64,000 nt of DNA from Polynucleobacter necessarius (GTDB lineage Bacteria; Pseudomonadota; Gammaproteobacteria; Burkholderiales; Burkholderiaceae): contig NZ_LT615227.1 in the NCBI RefSeq assembly GCF_900096755.1, forward strand, positions 299,019-363,018, given 5' to 3'. Below are positions 1 to 8,494 of the stretch, piece by piece. Numbering within the stretch: position 1 is the stretch's first letter; each line of letters opens with the position of its first letter. The notes under the pieces were generated by a model, which saw nothing but the letters and a program-made list of their open reading frames with translations, was not told where the DNA came from and did no database searches. Made by a program: the position numbers and the translations under genes.

Positions 1-97
1 TCTTTGAAAGCATAGCCAAAGAGCAGCTCGCAGCTACTAATACGCTAGCGGTACCCGCTAGCGCAGTAACCAAGAGGATGCTTTGTAAAACTGACAT
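1..97 (-). CDS. 5' end of a membrane protein gene (possible ZIP-type transporter), cut by window edge
   Basis: Only the first 32 codons are inside the window. Translation from the ATG at 95-97 begins MSVLQSILLVTALAGTAS and continues with a hydrophobic, Ala/Ser-rich stretch that looks like a first transmembrane helix or signal anchor. It starts 5 bp after the stop of the upstream dienelactone-hydrolase-like gene on the same strand, so the two are probably cotranscribed. The opening resembles ZIP-family metal transporters, but 32 residues cannot prove it. The start has only a distant GGAG, about 14 bp upstream. Confidence 0.45.
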   Translation of the reverse strand, partial: MSVLQSILLVTALAGTASVLVAASCSLAMLSK

Positions 98-102
98 AGA
101 GA

Positions 103-975
103 TCAAGCGGCTCCGTTTTTCTTAAACCAGGCAATGCATTTTTCCCAACCGTCTTTTGCAGGACCCTCACGATAGGTGGCGCGATAGTCTGCGTGGAAAG
201 CGTGTGGCGCATCCGGATAAACCTCAAATTGACAAGCCTTAGCTACAGGATTTTTTGAGGCGGCCGCTAATGCAGCGCGCATTTGATCAATACTCTCCAG
301 CGAGATTCCAGTATCCGCAGCTCCGTACAAACCAAGCGCCGGCGCCTTTAAGTCGGCTGCAATATCTACAGGATGACGTGGGCTATTTTCTGTCTTCTCA
401 CCAATCAGACGGCCATACCAAGCTACGCCTGCACGCACTTGCGGCAAGGTTGCTGAAAGCCAAGTAATACGGCCACCCCAGCAGAATCCAGTAACGCCAA
501 CCTTCTTGAGGTCGCCATCATTTTTGCCAGCCCATACCAAAGCAGCCTGCAAATCATTTAAGACTTGCGCGTCTGGAGTTTTAGCTACGATATTTTGTTG
601 AATCTCTGCAATCGTTCCATAAGTATTTGGGTCGCCTGCGCGCGTAAAGAATTCTGGGGCAATCGCAAGGTATCCCAGCTTGGCAAAACGTCTAGTCACG
701 TCAGCAATGTATTCGTGCACACCAAAAATTTCACTGACAACAGTGACGATGGGTAAAGAACCCTTCGACTTTTCTGGTCGAGAGACATATGCTGGCAACT
801 GAAAGCTGCCAATCGGGATCATTTGCTCGCCCGCTTTAATGCCCTTGAAATCCGTTTCAATGGCAGCAGCCATCACAGGCTCAGATGCAGCCACAAATCC
901 AACCCCAATAGCGGTTGCACCTAGCGCAGATGTCTTCATAAAATTGCGTCGACCGTTTTGAATATCTTTACCCAT
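103..975 (-). CDS. Tat-exported dienelactone hydrolase family protein
   Basis: A 290-residue alpha/beta hydrolase of the dienelactone hydrolase family. The N-terminus has a twin-arginine motif (GRRNFMK, residues 8-14) followed by a hydrophobic Ala/Gly stretch, so periplasmic export by Tat is likely. The nucleophile elbow is GFCWGG with Cys165 in place of Ser, typical of this family. Asp221 (GAADTG) and His258 (DAPHAFH) complete a Cys-Asp-His triad, and Glu82 in SEIFG matches the family's triad-priming Glu. A GAGGAG Shine-Dalgarno lies about 10 bp before the ATG. The true substrate is unknown; many exported members are general esterases or carboxymethylenebutenolidase-like enzymes. The gene follows polA on the same strand with 47 bp between them. 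Confidence 0.85.
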   Translation of the reverse strand: MGKDIQNGRRNFMKTSALGATAIGVGFVAASEPVMAAAIETDFKGIKAGEQMIPIGSFQLPAYVSRPEKSKGSLPIVTVVSEIFGVHEYIADVTRRFAKLGYLAIAPEFFTRAGDPNTYGTIAEIQQNIVAKTPDAQVLNDLQAALVWAGKNDGDLKKVGVTGFCWGGRITWLSATLPQVRAGVAWYGRLIGEKTENSPRHPVDIAADLKAPALGLYGAADTGISLESIDQMRAALAAASKNPVAKACQFEVYPDAPHAFHADYRATYREGPAKDGWEKCIAWFKKNGAA

Positions 976-1022
976 GGCTTGTCTCCTCGTTTCTATTTTT
1001 TCATTGCTTCGCTAAGCGCCGC

Positions 1023-3851
1023 TTAGTGAGCTTCTTCCCAATTATCGCCAATCCCAATACTAACCGCCAAAGGGACCTTAAGTTCGGCAACATGGCACAT
1101 TAAATCGGGTAACTTTGCCTGTAGCAGCTCAATTTCATCCAAGGGTACGTCAAATACCAGCTCATCGTGGACCTGAAGGAGCATTTTGGTTTTTAACTGC
1201 TCCTTTTCTAGCCAATCCTCAACAGCAATCATGGCTAGCTTAATTAAATCTGCGGCAGTACCTTGCATTGGGGCGTTAATAGCTGCACGCTCAGCACCTT
1301 GGCGACGCGGTCCATTAGATCCCTTGATTTCGGGCAGCCAAAGGCGTCGACCAAAAACAGTCTCGACGTAGCCATTCTCTCTGGCCTCAAGACGGGTACG
1401 CTCCATATATTGAGCCACCCCTGGATAGCGATCAAAGTATTTGGCAATGTAATTTTGTGCTGCAGAGCGCTCGATACCCAAGTTACCTGCCAAACCAAAA
1501 GCACTCATGCCATAAATGAGGCCAAAATTAATAACCTTGGCATAACGACGTTGCTCTGAGTTCACATCATCCAAGGGAACGCCAAAGATTTCTGCAGCGG
1601 TAGCTTGGTGCACATCTTTTCCGCCTCTAAACGCTGCTAGTAAATTTTCATCCTCAGCAATATGCGCCATGATGCGCAATTCGATTTGGGAATAATCGGC
1701 TGATAACAGCTTGCATCCTTCGGCCGGAATAAAAGCCTCCCGAATACGACGACCCTCTTCTGTGCGGACAGGAATGTTTTGAATATTGGGATCGCTTGAT
1801 GCCAGACGACCCGTCACTGCAGTTGCTTGCGAGAAGTTCGTATGCACGCGCCCAGTCTTAGGGTCTGCCATACGCGGGAGCTTCTCAATATAGGTCGACA
1901 TCAGTTTTGCCAAACCGCGGTAGTCCAGGATGCGCGCTGGCAATGGATAGTCCTCAGCTAGCTTCTGCAACACTTCTTCGTCGGTCGATGGCGCTCCCGA
2001 CGGCGTCTTTTTAATCACCGGAAGTTCAAGCTGGCCAAATAGAATTTCCGCAATCTGCTTTGGCGACTGAATATTAAAAGGCTGGCCTGCAAGCTTATGA
2101 ATCTCACCCTCAAGCTCCAAAAGGCGCTTGCCTACCTGCTGCCCTTGTTTTACAAGCAGCGCGGAATCAATCCGAATGCCATTGCGCTCCATAATCCCAA
2201 GCACGCGCATGGCAGGCATTTCTACTTTTTCATAGATATACAGCAGCCCTGGATTCTCCTGGATCTGCGGCCATAACTCCAAATGAAGGCGCAAGGTAAT
2301 GTCAGCATCTTCAGCCGCATAGTCTGTCGCGATTTTGAGATCAACCTGATCAAAACCAATCTGATGAACTCCTTTGCCACACACCTCTTCATAGCGGATA
2401 GTTTTCATACCTAGGTGGCGCTCTGCCAAGCTATCCATATTGTGCGGAAGATGCGACTCGAGCACATAAGACTCAAGCAAGGTATCAAACGCGACCCCTT
2501 TTAGGGTGATGTCATAGTTTGCAAATATGTGAGCGTCGTACTTTAAGTTTTGTCCCACCTTTAAATATGTCGCACTTTCCAACCAGGGCTTCATGCGAGC
2601 AAGAACTAAATCACGATCAAGTTGTGCCTCACCATTGCGATGTGCAACCGGAATATAACAAGCCTCACCTGGTTTAACAGATAAAGAAATACCAACCAAC
2701 TCTGCAGCGAGTGCATCCAAACTCGTAGTTTCAGTATCAACGGCTGTCAGTGAAGAAGATTCAATCTTCTTTAACCACTTCTCTAAGCCCGCTTCATCGA
2801 CCACACATTCGTAATGACGCTCAATCGCATCTTGTGAATCTCGCATCTCTTGCGATAAATCTTTTGTGGGCGAACTAGCAATGGTGCGAGTCTTTTTTTC
2901 CGTCTCCACACTATTTTCTGCAGAAGCAATTGGGGTGCCCGCCAAATCAAAGCTTGCCACCTCAGAGCCTTTATTTTCAGGGCTTGTGAGCTGCTTCTCA
3001 ACATCGCGCAACCAAGTCTTAAATGCGTAGCGATCAAATAACTCGCGCAGCAAAGGCGCATCCTCTGGCTTAGCATGCAGGTCATCTAAGCCTGGCAAAT
3101 GTGGCGATAAATCACAATCCGTTTTTACTGTAATGAGCTGGCGTGCTTGCGGAAGCCAAGGCAGAGTAGCGCGTAAGTTTTCACCAACCACACCTTTTAC
3201 TTGATCGGCATTGGCCATCAAGTTATCGAGGTTGCCAAATTCAACTAACCACTTATTTGCGGTTTTTGGTCCGGCCTTTGGAACGCCTGGTACGTTATCG
3301 ACGGTATCACCAATGATCGATAAATAATCCACAATCAACTCAGGGGGAACGCCAAATTTTTCTTTCACACCCTCAATATCTAACTTCTCATTTGTCATCG
3401 TATTGATTAGGGTGACGGAAGGATTTACTAATTGCGCTAAATCTTTGTCGCCTGTAGAGATGATTGTTTCCCAACCCGCTTGAGTGGCTTGACAAGCTAA
3501 AGTGCCAATGACGTCATCAGCCTCAACACCCGAAACCATTAATACCGGCCAGCCTAATGCCCGGACCATTGCATGGATTGGCTCAATCTGCTTAACCAAA
3601 TCTTCCGGCATCGGGGAGCGATGGGCTTTGTACTCTGAGTACATCTCATCACGGAAAGTCTTGCCTTTGGCATCAAAAACACAGGCTATATGGTCAGCCT
3701 TCAGCTCTGACCTAGCCCGGCGCATCATATTGACCATGCCATAAATAGCCCCAGTGGGCTCTCCAGCCCCATTTCTGAGGTCTGGCATGGCGTGGAAGGC
3801 GCGATAGAGGTAGCTAGAACCGTCTACCAACAAGAGTCTATGTTTAGTCAT
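1023..3851 (-). CDS. polA: DNA polymerase I
   Basis: Full-length DNA polymerase I (942 residues from the ATG at 3849-3851; an upstream in-frame TTG would add five residues and is less likely). It has an N-terminal 5'-3' exonuclease (LLLVDGSSYLYRAFH at the start; STGDKDLAQL near 135), a 3'-5' exonuclease domain and a C-terminal polymerase. The proofreading residues look present: DTETTSLD near 372 and YAAEDADITLRLH near 540. Polymerase motif A (SADYSQIELR), motif B (RRYAKVINFGLIYGMS) and motif C (QVHDELVFD) are intact. It fills excision-repair gaps and removes Okazaki primers. Its preservation contrasts with the broken uvrD and radC in this window. A weak -10-like TACGAT lies 6 bp before the ATG with no Shine-Dalgarno. 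Confidence 0.97.
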   Translation of the reverse strand: MTKHRLLLVDGSSYLYRAFHAMPDLRNGAGEPTGAIYGMVNMMRRARSELKADHIACVFDAKGKTFRDEMYSEYKAHRSPMPEDLVKQIEPIHAMVRALGWPVLMVSGVEADDVIGTLACQATQAGWETIISTGDKDLAQLVNPSVTLINTMTNEKLDIEGVKEKFGVPPELIVDYLSIIGDTVDNVPGVPKAGPKTANKWLVEFGNLDNLMANADQVKGVVGENLRATLPWLPQARQLITVKTDCDLSPHLPGLDDLHAKPEDAPLLRELFDRYAFKTWLRDVEKQLTSPENKGSEVASFDLAGTPIASAENSVETEKKTRTIASSPTKDLSQEMRDSQDAIERHYECVVDEAGLEKWLKKIESSSLTAVDTETTSLDALAAELVGISLSVKPGEACYIPVAHRNGEAQLDRDLVLARMKPWLESATYLKVGQNLKYDAHIFANYDITLKGVAFDTLLESYVLESHLPHNMDSLAERHLGMKTIRYEEVCGKGVHQIGFDQVDLKIATDYAAEDADITLRLHLELWPQIQENPGLLYIYEKVEMPAMRVLGIMERNGIRIDSALLVKQGQQVGKRLLELEGEIHKLAGQPFNIQSPKQIAEILFGQLELPVIKKTPSGAPSTDEEVLQKLAEDYPLPARILDYRGLAKLMSTYIEKLPRMADPKTGRVHTNFSQATAVTGRLASSDPNIQNIPVRTEEGRRIREAFIPAEGCKLLSADYSQIELRIMAHIAEDENLLAAFRGGKDVHQATAAEIFGVPLDDVNSEQRRYAKVINFGLIYGMSAFGLAGNLGIERSAAQNYIAKYFDRYPGVAQYMERTRLEARENGYVETVFGRRLWLPEIKGSNGPRRQGAERAAINAPMQGTAADLIKLAMIAVEDWLEKEQLKTKMLLQVHDELVFDVPLDEIELLQAKLPDLMCHVAELKVPLAVSIGIGDNWEEAH

Positions 3852-3936
3852 ACCGCAATCGTACAATCTAGTTGTGAATTGCCTACAGGTCTGTGGTTAA
3901 GGAACCGCCCGAGAGTAGGCTTAAAAAGGTGAAAAA

Positions 3937-4344
3937 ATGCATTCTTTAATGAACTCGATTAATCGCTCAATGGGCCAAAGCCTAGCTCTTATGAGCATTT
4001 TGGTGGTTTTTGGTCTTTTTGGAGCAACTTCAGCCCAAGCCCAGAATAACAGCCAAGCATTAAGCCCATCAGAATTAAACCGCATCAATAATCAACCGCT
4101 TGCCCCTGTGGTGAGCGCCTCTGGCGCGGTGAGCGCACCTGAGACACGCAAGCCAAACTATCAATATAAAGATAAGAATGGCACTACAGTTACCGAGTAC
4201 AGAGATGTCAATGCACCAACGCAAGCAGACGTAAAAACTCCCTATACAAGTTACGAGATGGCGCCGCCTACATCCGTAATGCCTGGACCGCCAAAAGGAA
4301 CAGATTTGATTAGCGTGCCAAGCATCAGCATTCCTTTTAAATAA
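3937..4344 (+). CDS. small secreted protein, DUF2782-like
   Basis: A 135-residue protein with an N-terminal signal peptide (hydrophobic core LALMSILVVFGLFG, likely cleavage after SAQA near residue 36). The mature part is polar and Pro-rich. The segment DKNGTTVTEYRD resembles the core of DUF2782, a family of small exported proteins often encoded beside polA in beta- and gammaproteobacteria; the match is partial, so this is inference. AGGTGA 6 bp before the ATG supports the start. It is divergent from polA and 17 bp before thrB, so probably the first gene of a thrB transcription unit. Function unknown. Confidence 0.7.
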   Translation: MHSLMNSINRSMGQSLALMSILVVFGLFGATSAQAQNNSQALSPSELNRINNQPLAPVVSASGAVSAPETRKPNYQYKDKNGTTVTEYRDVNAPTQADVKTPYTSYEMAPPTSVMPGPPKGTDLISVPSISIPFK

Positions 4345-4361
4345 TTTACGCACCCTGGTTT

Positions 4362-5339
4362 ATGGCTGTATTTACTCCGATCGAACTTGCAGATATTTCC
4401 AATTGGATTTCTCAAGACTTTGATATTGGCCAAGCCACTGAAATACGTGGCATTCATGGCGGCATTGAGAACTCAAACTTTTTCTTAGATACCACCAAAG
4501 ATGGCAAGAAGCAGGAATATGTTTTAACTATCTTTGAAAGATTGTCTGCTGAGCAACTCCCGTTCTACCTAGAGTTGATGCGCCACCTAGCCAACAAAGG
4601 CATTCCCGTTCCCAAGCCGCTTGAGAACAAGCAAGGGGAAATTCTCTTTGCCCTGAAAGGCAAGCCAGCCGCCATTGTGACCAAGCTGCCAGGGCTTTCC
4701 AGACTGCAGCCCGAAACTAATCATTGCGCACTGGTTGGTGAAATGCTGGCGAAGATGCACTTAGCTGGCAAAGACTTTTCTAAGGCCCAAGAAAATCTTC
4801 GTAGTCTTGCTTGGTGGCAAAAAACAATTCCTTCAGTGTTGTCACACTTAAATACATCACAAAAAGAGTTGCTCACTCATGAGCTAGCGACACAAGAGGC
4901 ATTCTTTGCATCCAGCAACTATGATGCCCTTCCGCAAGGGGCAAGTCATTGCGACTTATTTCGCGATAATGTTTTGTTTGATCCTAAAGGCTCTGCCGAT
5001 CCATCCCAAGATCATCTAGGCGGCTTCTTTGATTTCTACTTCGCCGGCACAGATAAGTGGTTATTTGATGTCGCAGTCACTGCAAATGATTGGTGTCTTG
5101 CCGATAACAAACAGGATTTAGACCCCGAACGTTTAGATGCATTCATGAAGGCATACCAAGCGGTGCGTCCACTCACCAAAGAAGAACAAGCTAGCTGGCC
5201 GCTCATGCTGCGTGCTGCCGCCTTACGCTTCTGGGTATCCAGATTGTGGGACTTTTACTTGCCACGCGATGCGCAAATGCTCACACCTCATGATCCTACG
5301 CACTTTGAGCGAATTCTTTTGAGTCGCCGCTGCCTATGA
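4362..5339 (+). CDS. thrB: homoserine kinase (ThrB type II, choline-kinase fold)
   Basis: A 325-residue ATP-dependent homoserine kinase of the pseudomonad/betaproteobacterial type, unrelated to the GHMP-type ThrB of E. coli. It makes O-phosphohomoserine for threonine synthesis. Visible hallmarks: N-terminal IHGGIENSNFFL, catalytic-loop HCDLFRDNVLFD (His196, Asp198, Asn203) and the metal-binding Asp224 in GFFDFYFAG, the usual order in aminoglycoside-phosphotransferase-like kinases. Length is normal. Its stop overlaps the start of the next gene (ATGA), indicating translational coupling. Confidence 0.95.
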   Translation: MAVFTPIELADISNWISQDFDIGQATEIRGIHGGIENSNFFLDTTKDGKKQEYVLTIFERLSAEQLPFYLELMRHLANKGIPVPKPLENKQGEILFALKGKPAAIVTKLPGLSRLQPETNHCALVGEMLAKMHLAGKDFSKAQENLRSLAWWQKTIPSVLSHLNTSQKELLTHELATQEAFFASSNYDALPQGASHCDLFRDNVLFDPKGSADPSQDHLGGFFDFYFAGTDKWLFDVAVTANDWCLADNKQDLDPERLDAFMKAYQAVRPLTKEEQASWPLMLRAAALRFWVSRLWDFYLPRDAQMLTPHDPTHFERILLSRRCL

Positions 5340-6115
5340 AACTGAATTCTGTAAAACCTAATGAGGGCTATACCTGGATAAGACAAGGTATCTGGCTATT
5401 TAAGCAGAATCCTATTGGTTTTCTAATGCTGGTCTTTATGTATGTATTTGCTGCGCAACTAGCGGTAATTATTCCGGTGATCGGTGTTTTTGTAGTTCTA
5501 CTACTTACACCAACTTTAGCGGTTGGTTTTATGACCGCCTGTCGCCAGGCCATCCAAAAAGAACGTATCAAACCTATGGTGTATTTGGTGGCATTGCAAT
5601 CTGGCGCCATTGTGCGCAAAAGAATTCTGCAATTGGGCTTAGTGTATACGGCAATGATTTTGCTCTTAAGTTTTATCTTAAGTCTGCTAGTAGATTTTGA
5701 ATTACTTCTTCCGCTGATGACAAGCGACAAAACCATTACCCCTGAAACACTTCGCCAAGTGTATTTAGTTCTATTCTTTGGCGCCATACTGTATGTGCCA
5801 GTGGCTATGTTAATGTGGTTCTCGCCAATCCTGATTGCGTGGACTGACATGTCAGCACCTCAAGCACTCTTCTCCAGCTGCCTGGCATGCTGGACCAACA
5901 AGGGAGCTTTCTTTCTATATCTAGCCATCTGGAGCGCAATTCTGATTGCCGTTCCGCTGACAGTAGGAATGATTTTTGATGCAATGGATTTAGGGCAGGC
6001 GGCCTCTTTCATCATCGCCCCCATCTCGATGGCGGGTTTAACTGTGATGCACTGCTCTTTCTATGCGACCTGGAAGGCCTGCTTTACGGAAGATGAAGTA
6101 GTTCTTTCGGCTTAG
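5336..6115 (+). CDS. BPSS1780-family inner-membrane protein
   Basis: A 259-residue integral membrane protein with about six hydrophobic segments (for example residues 28-60, 100-125 and 140-165). The N-terminus VKPNEGYTWIRQGIWLFKQNP is characteristic of the BPSS1780 family of uncharacterised betaproteobacterial membrane proteins. The start overlaps the thrB stop by 4 nt, so it is cotranscribed with thrB. No catalytic motif is apparent and its function is unknown. It is tail-to-tail with the uvrD pseudogene, 13 bp away. Confidence 0.85.
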   Translation: MKLNSVKPNEGYTWIRQGIWLFKQNPIGFLMLVFMYVFAAQLAVIIPVIGVFVVLLLTPTLAVGFMTACRQAIQKERIKPMVYLVALQSGAIVRKRILQLGLVYTAMILLLSFILSLLVDFELLLPLMTSDKTITPETLRQVYLVLFFGAILYVPVAMLMWFSPILIAWTDMSAPQALFSSCLACWTNKGAFFLYLAIWSAILIAVPLTVGMIFDAMDLGQAASFIIAPISMAGLTVMHCSFYATWKACFTEDEVVLSA

Positions 6116-6128
6116 TTTGATTCACAAC

Positions 6129-8470
6129 TCAATCAATCGCAGCCAGCTTCGCAATGCTCAGCTGTAACCACTTGATACCGTGACGCTTGAAATTCACTTG
6201 CGCACGCGCATCCGCATCCACACCCTCTAAACCAGTAACGCGACCCTCACCAAACTTGGTGTGAAATACATTCTATCCAATGGTGAATGGATAATTTCCA
6301 CGTGGAGGAGAAGCTAATCTTTTCACCTCCATAGAGGCTGAGCCAACTCGCTTAGTTGGTCTTGGGCGTTCGGAGCCTGAATCAAAAAAGTCATTAGATT
6401 CGTATTCGCGTTGACGGGTATAACCATCTTGCCAAATGGATCCTGATCTTGAGTTACCGCCACCCCAACGAGCATCTCTCGCTTTGGGGGTAAGCCACTT
6501 TAATGAATCAGATGGAAGCTCTTCTAAGAGAAGCGGGATGGCATGTTGTAGCGCGCTTGGCCATGCAACATCCGGGATTGCGTATGCGATAGATATAGGC
6601 GCTCCTTGGCGCGTGTAATAGCAACGTACATTAAGCGACGCTCTTCTTCTAAGCCATTTTGCTCATTCACACTGTTCTCATGCGGGAATAAACCCCCTTC
6701 AAGACCGGTAATAAACACAGATGTAAATTCCAGGCCTTTGGCAGAATGCACAGTCATCAACTGGACTGCGTCTTGACCTGCTTGCGCCTGGTTATCTCCC
6801 GCCTCCAATGAGGCATGCGATAAAAAAGCCGCTAAAGGTGACACTTCGACTACGCCAGGCTCATTCTCGCCGGGCAACATGGCAGCTGCAGCATCTTGGC
6901 CTTAACCTTCTTCTGCAATAAAGGCCGTTGCTGCGTTAATCAATTCTTGCAAGTTCTCTACGCGATCCTGTCCCTCACGCTCAGAAAGATAGTGCTGAAT
7001 CAATCCACTGAACTGAATCACAAACTCGACTGTTTCCGGCAAGGTATTGTGACGAGTAGCCTCTCGCATGTGGTCTACCAGACGCACAAATCCACCAAGT
7101 GCTGCACCAGCTTTACCTTCCAAAGTGGAGGCCGCTAAATATAAAGAGCATTGCTGCGCTCTAGCTGCATCTTGCAGTGCTTCAATCGATCTTGCGCCAA
7201 TACCGCGAGTTGGGAAGTTCACAACCCGAGAGAATGAAGTATCGTCATTTGGGTTCTCAAGCAAACGCAAATAAGCAAGTGCGTGTTTAATTTCAGCGCG
7301 CTCAAAGAAGCGTAAGCCACCATATACGCGATACGGAATACCCGCAGAAAATAAGGCGTGCTCAATAATCCGAGACTGCGCATTACTGCGATAAAGCAAA
7401 GCCACTTCAGTACGCTTGATGCCACTATTTACTAGAGCTTTAATTTCATCAACCAGCCAAGCCGCCTCTGCGTGGTCACTTGGAGCCTCATAGATGCGGA
7501 CCGGCTCGCCATGACCAGCATCGGTGCGCAGGTTTTTACCAAGACGCTCTGAGTTATTGGCAATGAGATGATTTGCGGTGTCCAGAATATGTCCGTGAGA
7601 GCGATAGTTCTGTTCCAACTTCACCATTAAGGGGTGATATTGCTTCTCATAAAGACGCATGTTTTCTACGTCCGCGCCACGGAATGCGTAAATACTTTGG
7701 TCATCATCACCAACTGCAAATACAGAGCTGCTACCCATACCGCTAACATTAATGCGGCTTGCATCATGCCCTGATAACAATTTGAGTCATGCATATTGCA
7801 AAGCATTGGTATCTTGAAACTCATCAATCAGAATATGACGGAAACGCTCTTGGTAATGCGTGCGAATGGCTTCGCTATGTTTAAGCAATTCATAGCTGCG
7901 CAATAAGAGTTCAGCAAAATCCACTACGCCTTCACGCTGACATTGCTCGTCATATGCGGCATATAGTTGCGCCATCTTGGCTTGGAAGTCATCGCCAACC
8001 GCTAAATCTTTTGCACGTTAACCACGTTCTTTGGCATGGGCAATAAAGTATTGCAACTGCTTGGCCGGATACTTTTCATCATCAACTATTAAGCCCTTTA
8101 ATAAACGTTTAATGGCAGAAAGTTGACGGTAAACCCGCCTCTTTGTGTGGTGTGCCCGCAATAAACGGTTGCAAAGACCATGAAAGGTGCCAATCCACAT
8201 ACCCCGGGTATTAATCGGCAACATCGTACTTAAGCGCAACATCATCTCTTTGGCGGCTTTATTGGTAAAGGTCACCGCCAGGACGCCAATAGGGGATACC
8301 TGGCCAGTCTGAATCAACCAGGCTATACGGGTGGTGAGGACGCGGGTCTTGCCGCTCCCTGCCCCAGCCAAAATCAAGGCTGATTGGGCTTGGCCATTTT
8401 CATTGACGGGCGGGAGGGTCACTGCCTCGCGCTGTTCTGGATTGAGGTTCGCGAGCAGGTCTGAGTACAT
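6129..8470 (-). pseudogene. uvrD: UvrD DNA helicase II pseudogene
   Basis: Remains of a complete superfamily I helicase. Recognisable parts in order: Walker A AGAGSGKTRVLTTRI, motif Ia AVTFTNKAAKEMM, motif II DEFQDTNALQYA, GDDDQSIYAFRGAD, LEQNYRSHG, TVHSAKGLEF and AITRAKERLYLSH. A C-terminal Tudor-like end (VFHTKFGEGRVTG ... GIKWLQLSIAKL) marks it as UvrD rather than Rep. Lesions: a +2 insertion (about 8144-8148), a deletion of about nine codons (about 8116-8125), in-frame stops TAA 8018-8020, TGA 7787-7789 (for conserved Trp), TAA 6902-6904 and TAG 6273-6275, and a +2 insertion near 6527-6533. No single fragment could form a working helicase. Loss should affect nucleotide-excision and mismatch repair unless a second copy exists elsewhere. 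Confidence 0.95.
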
Positions 8471-8476
8471 CAGCCC

Positions 8477-8486
8477 AATTATAATT
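8477..8486. promoter_or_regulatory. palindromic shared -10 element between uvrD pseudogene and valS
   Basis: AATTATAATT is a perfect palindrome and gives a consensus TATAAT on both strands: 8480-8485 for valS and 8478-8483 for uvrD. The valS ATG (8495) is 9 bp downstream and the uvrD ATG (8470) 7 bp downstream. Neither gene has a Shine-Dalgarno, so both transcripts would start within a few bases of the initiation codon. I see no good -35 on either side. Known biology: symmetric -10 elements can drive divergent transcription. Its use here is inference. Confidence 0.6.
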
Positions 8487-8494
8487 TGCCTCTT

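Noticed and set aside
6524..8470. Four separate helicase-like ORFs as distinct small genes
   Set aside because: All lie in order on one strand and join into one UvrD sequence; the breaks are stops and indels, not gene boundaries.
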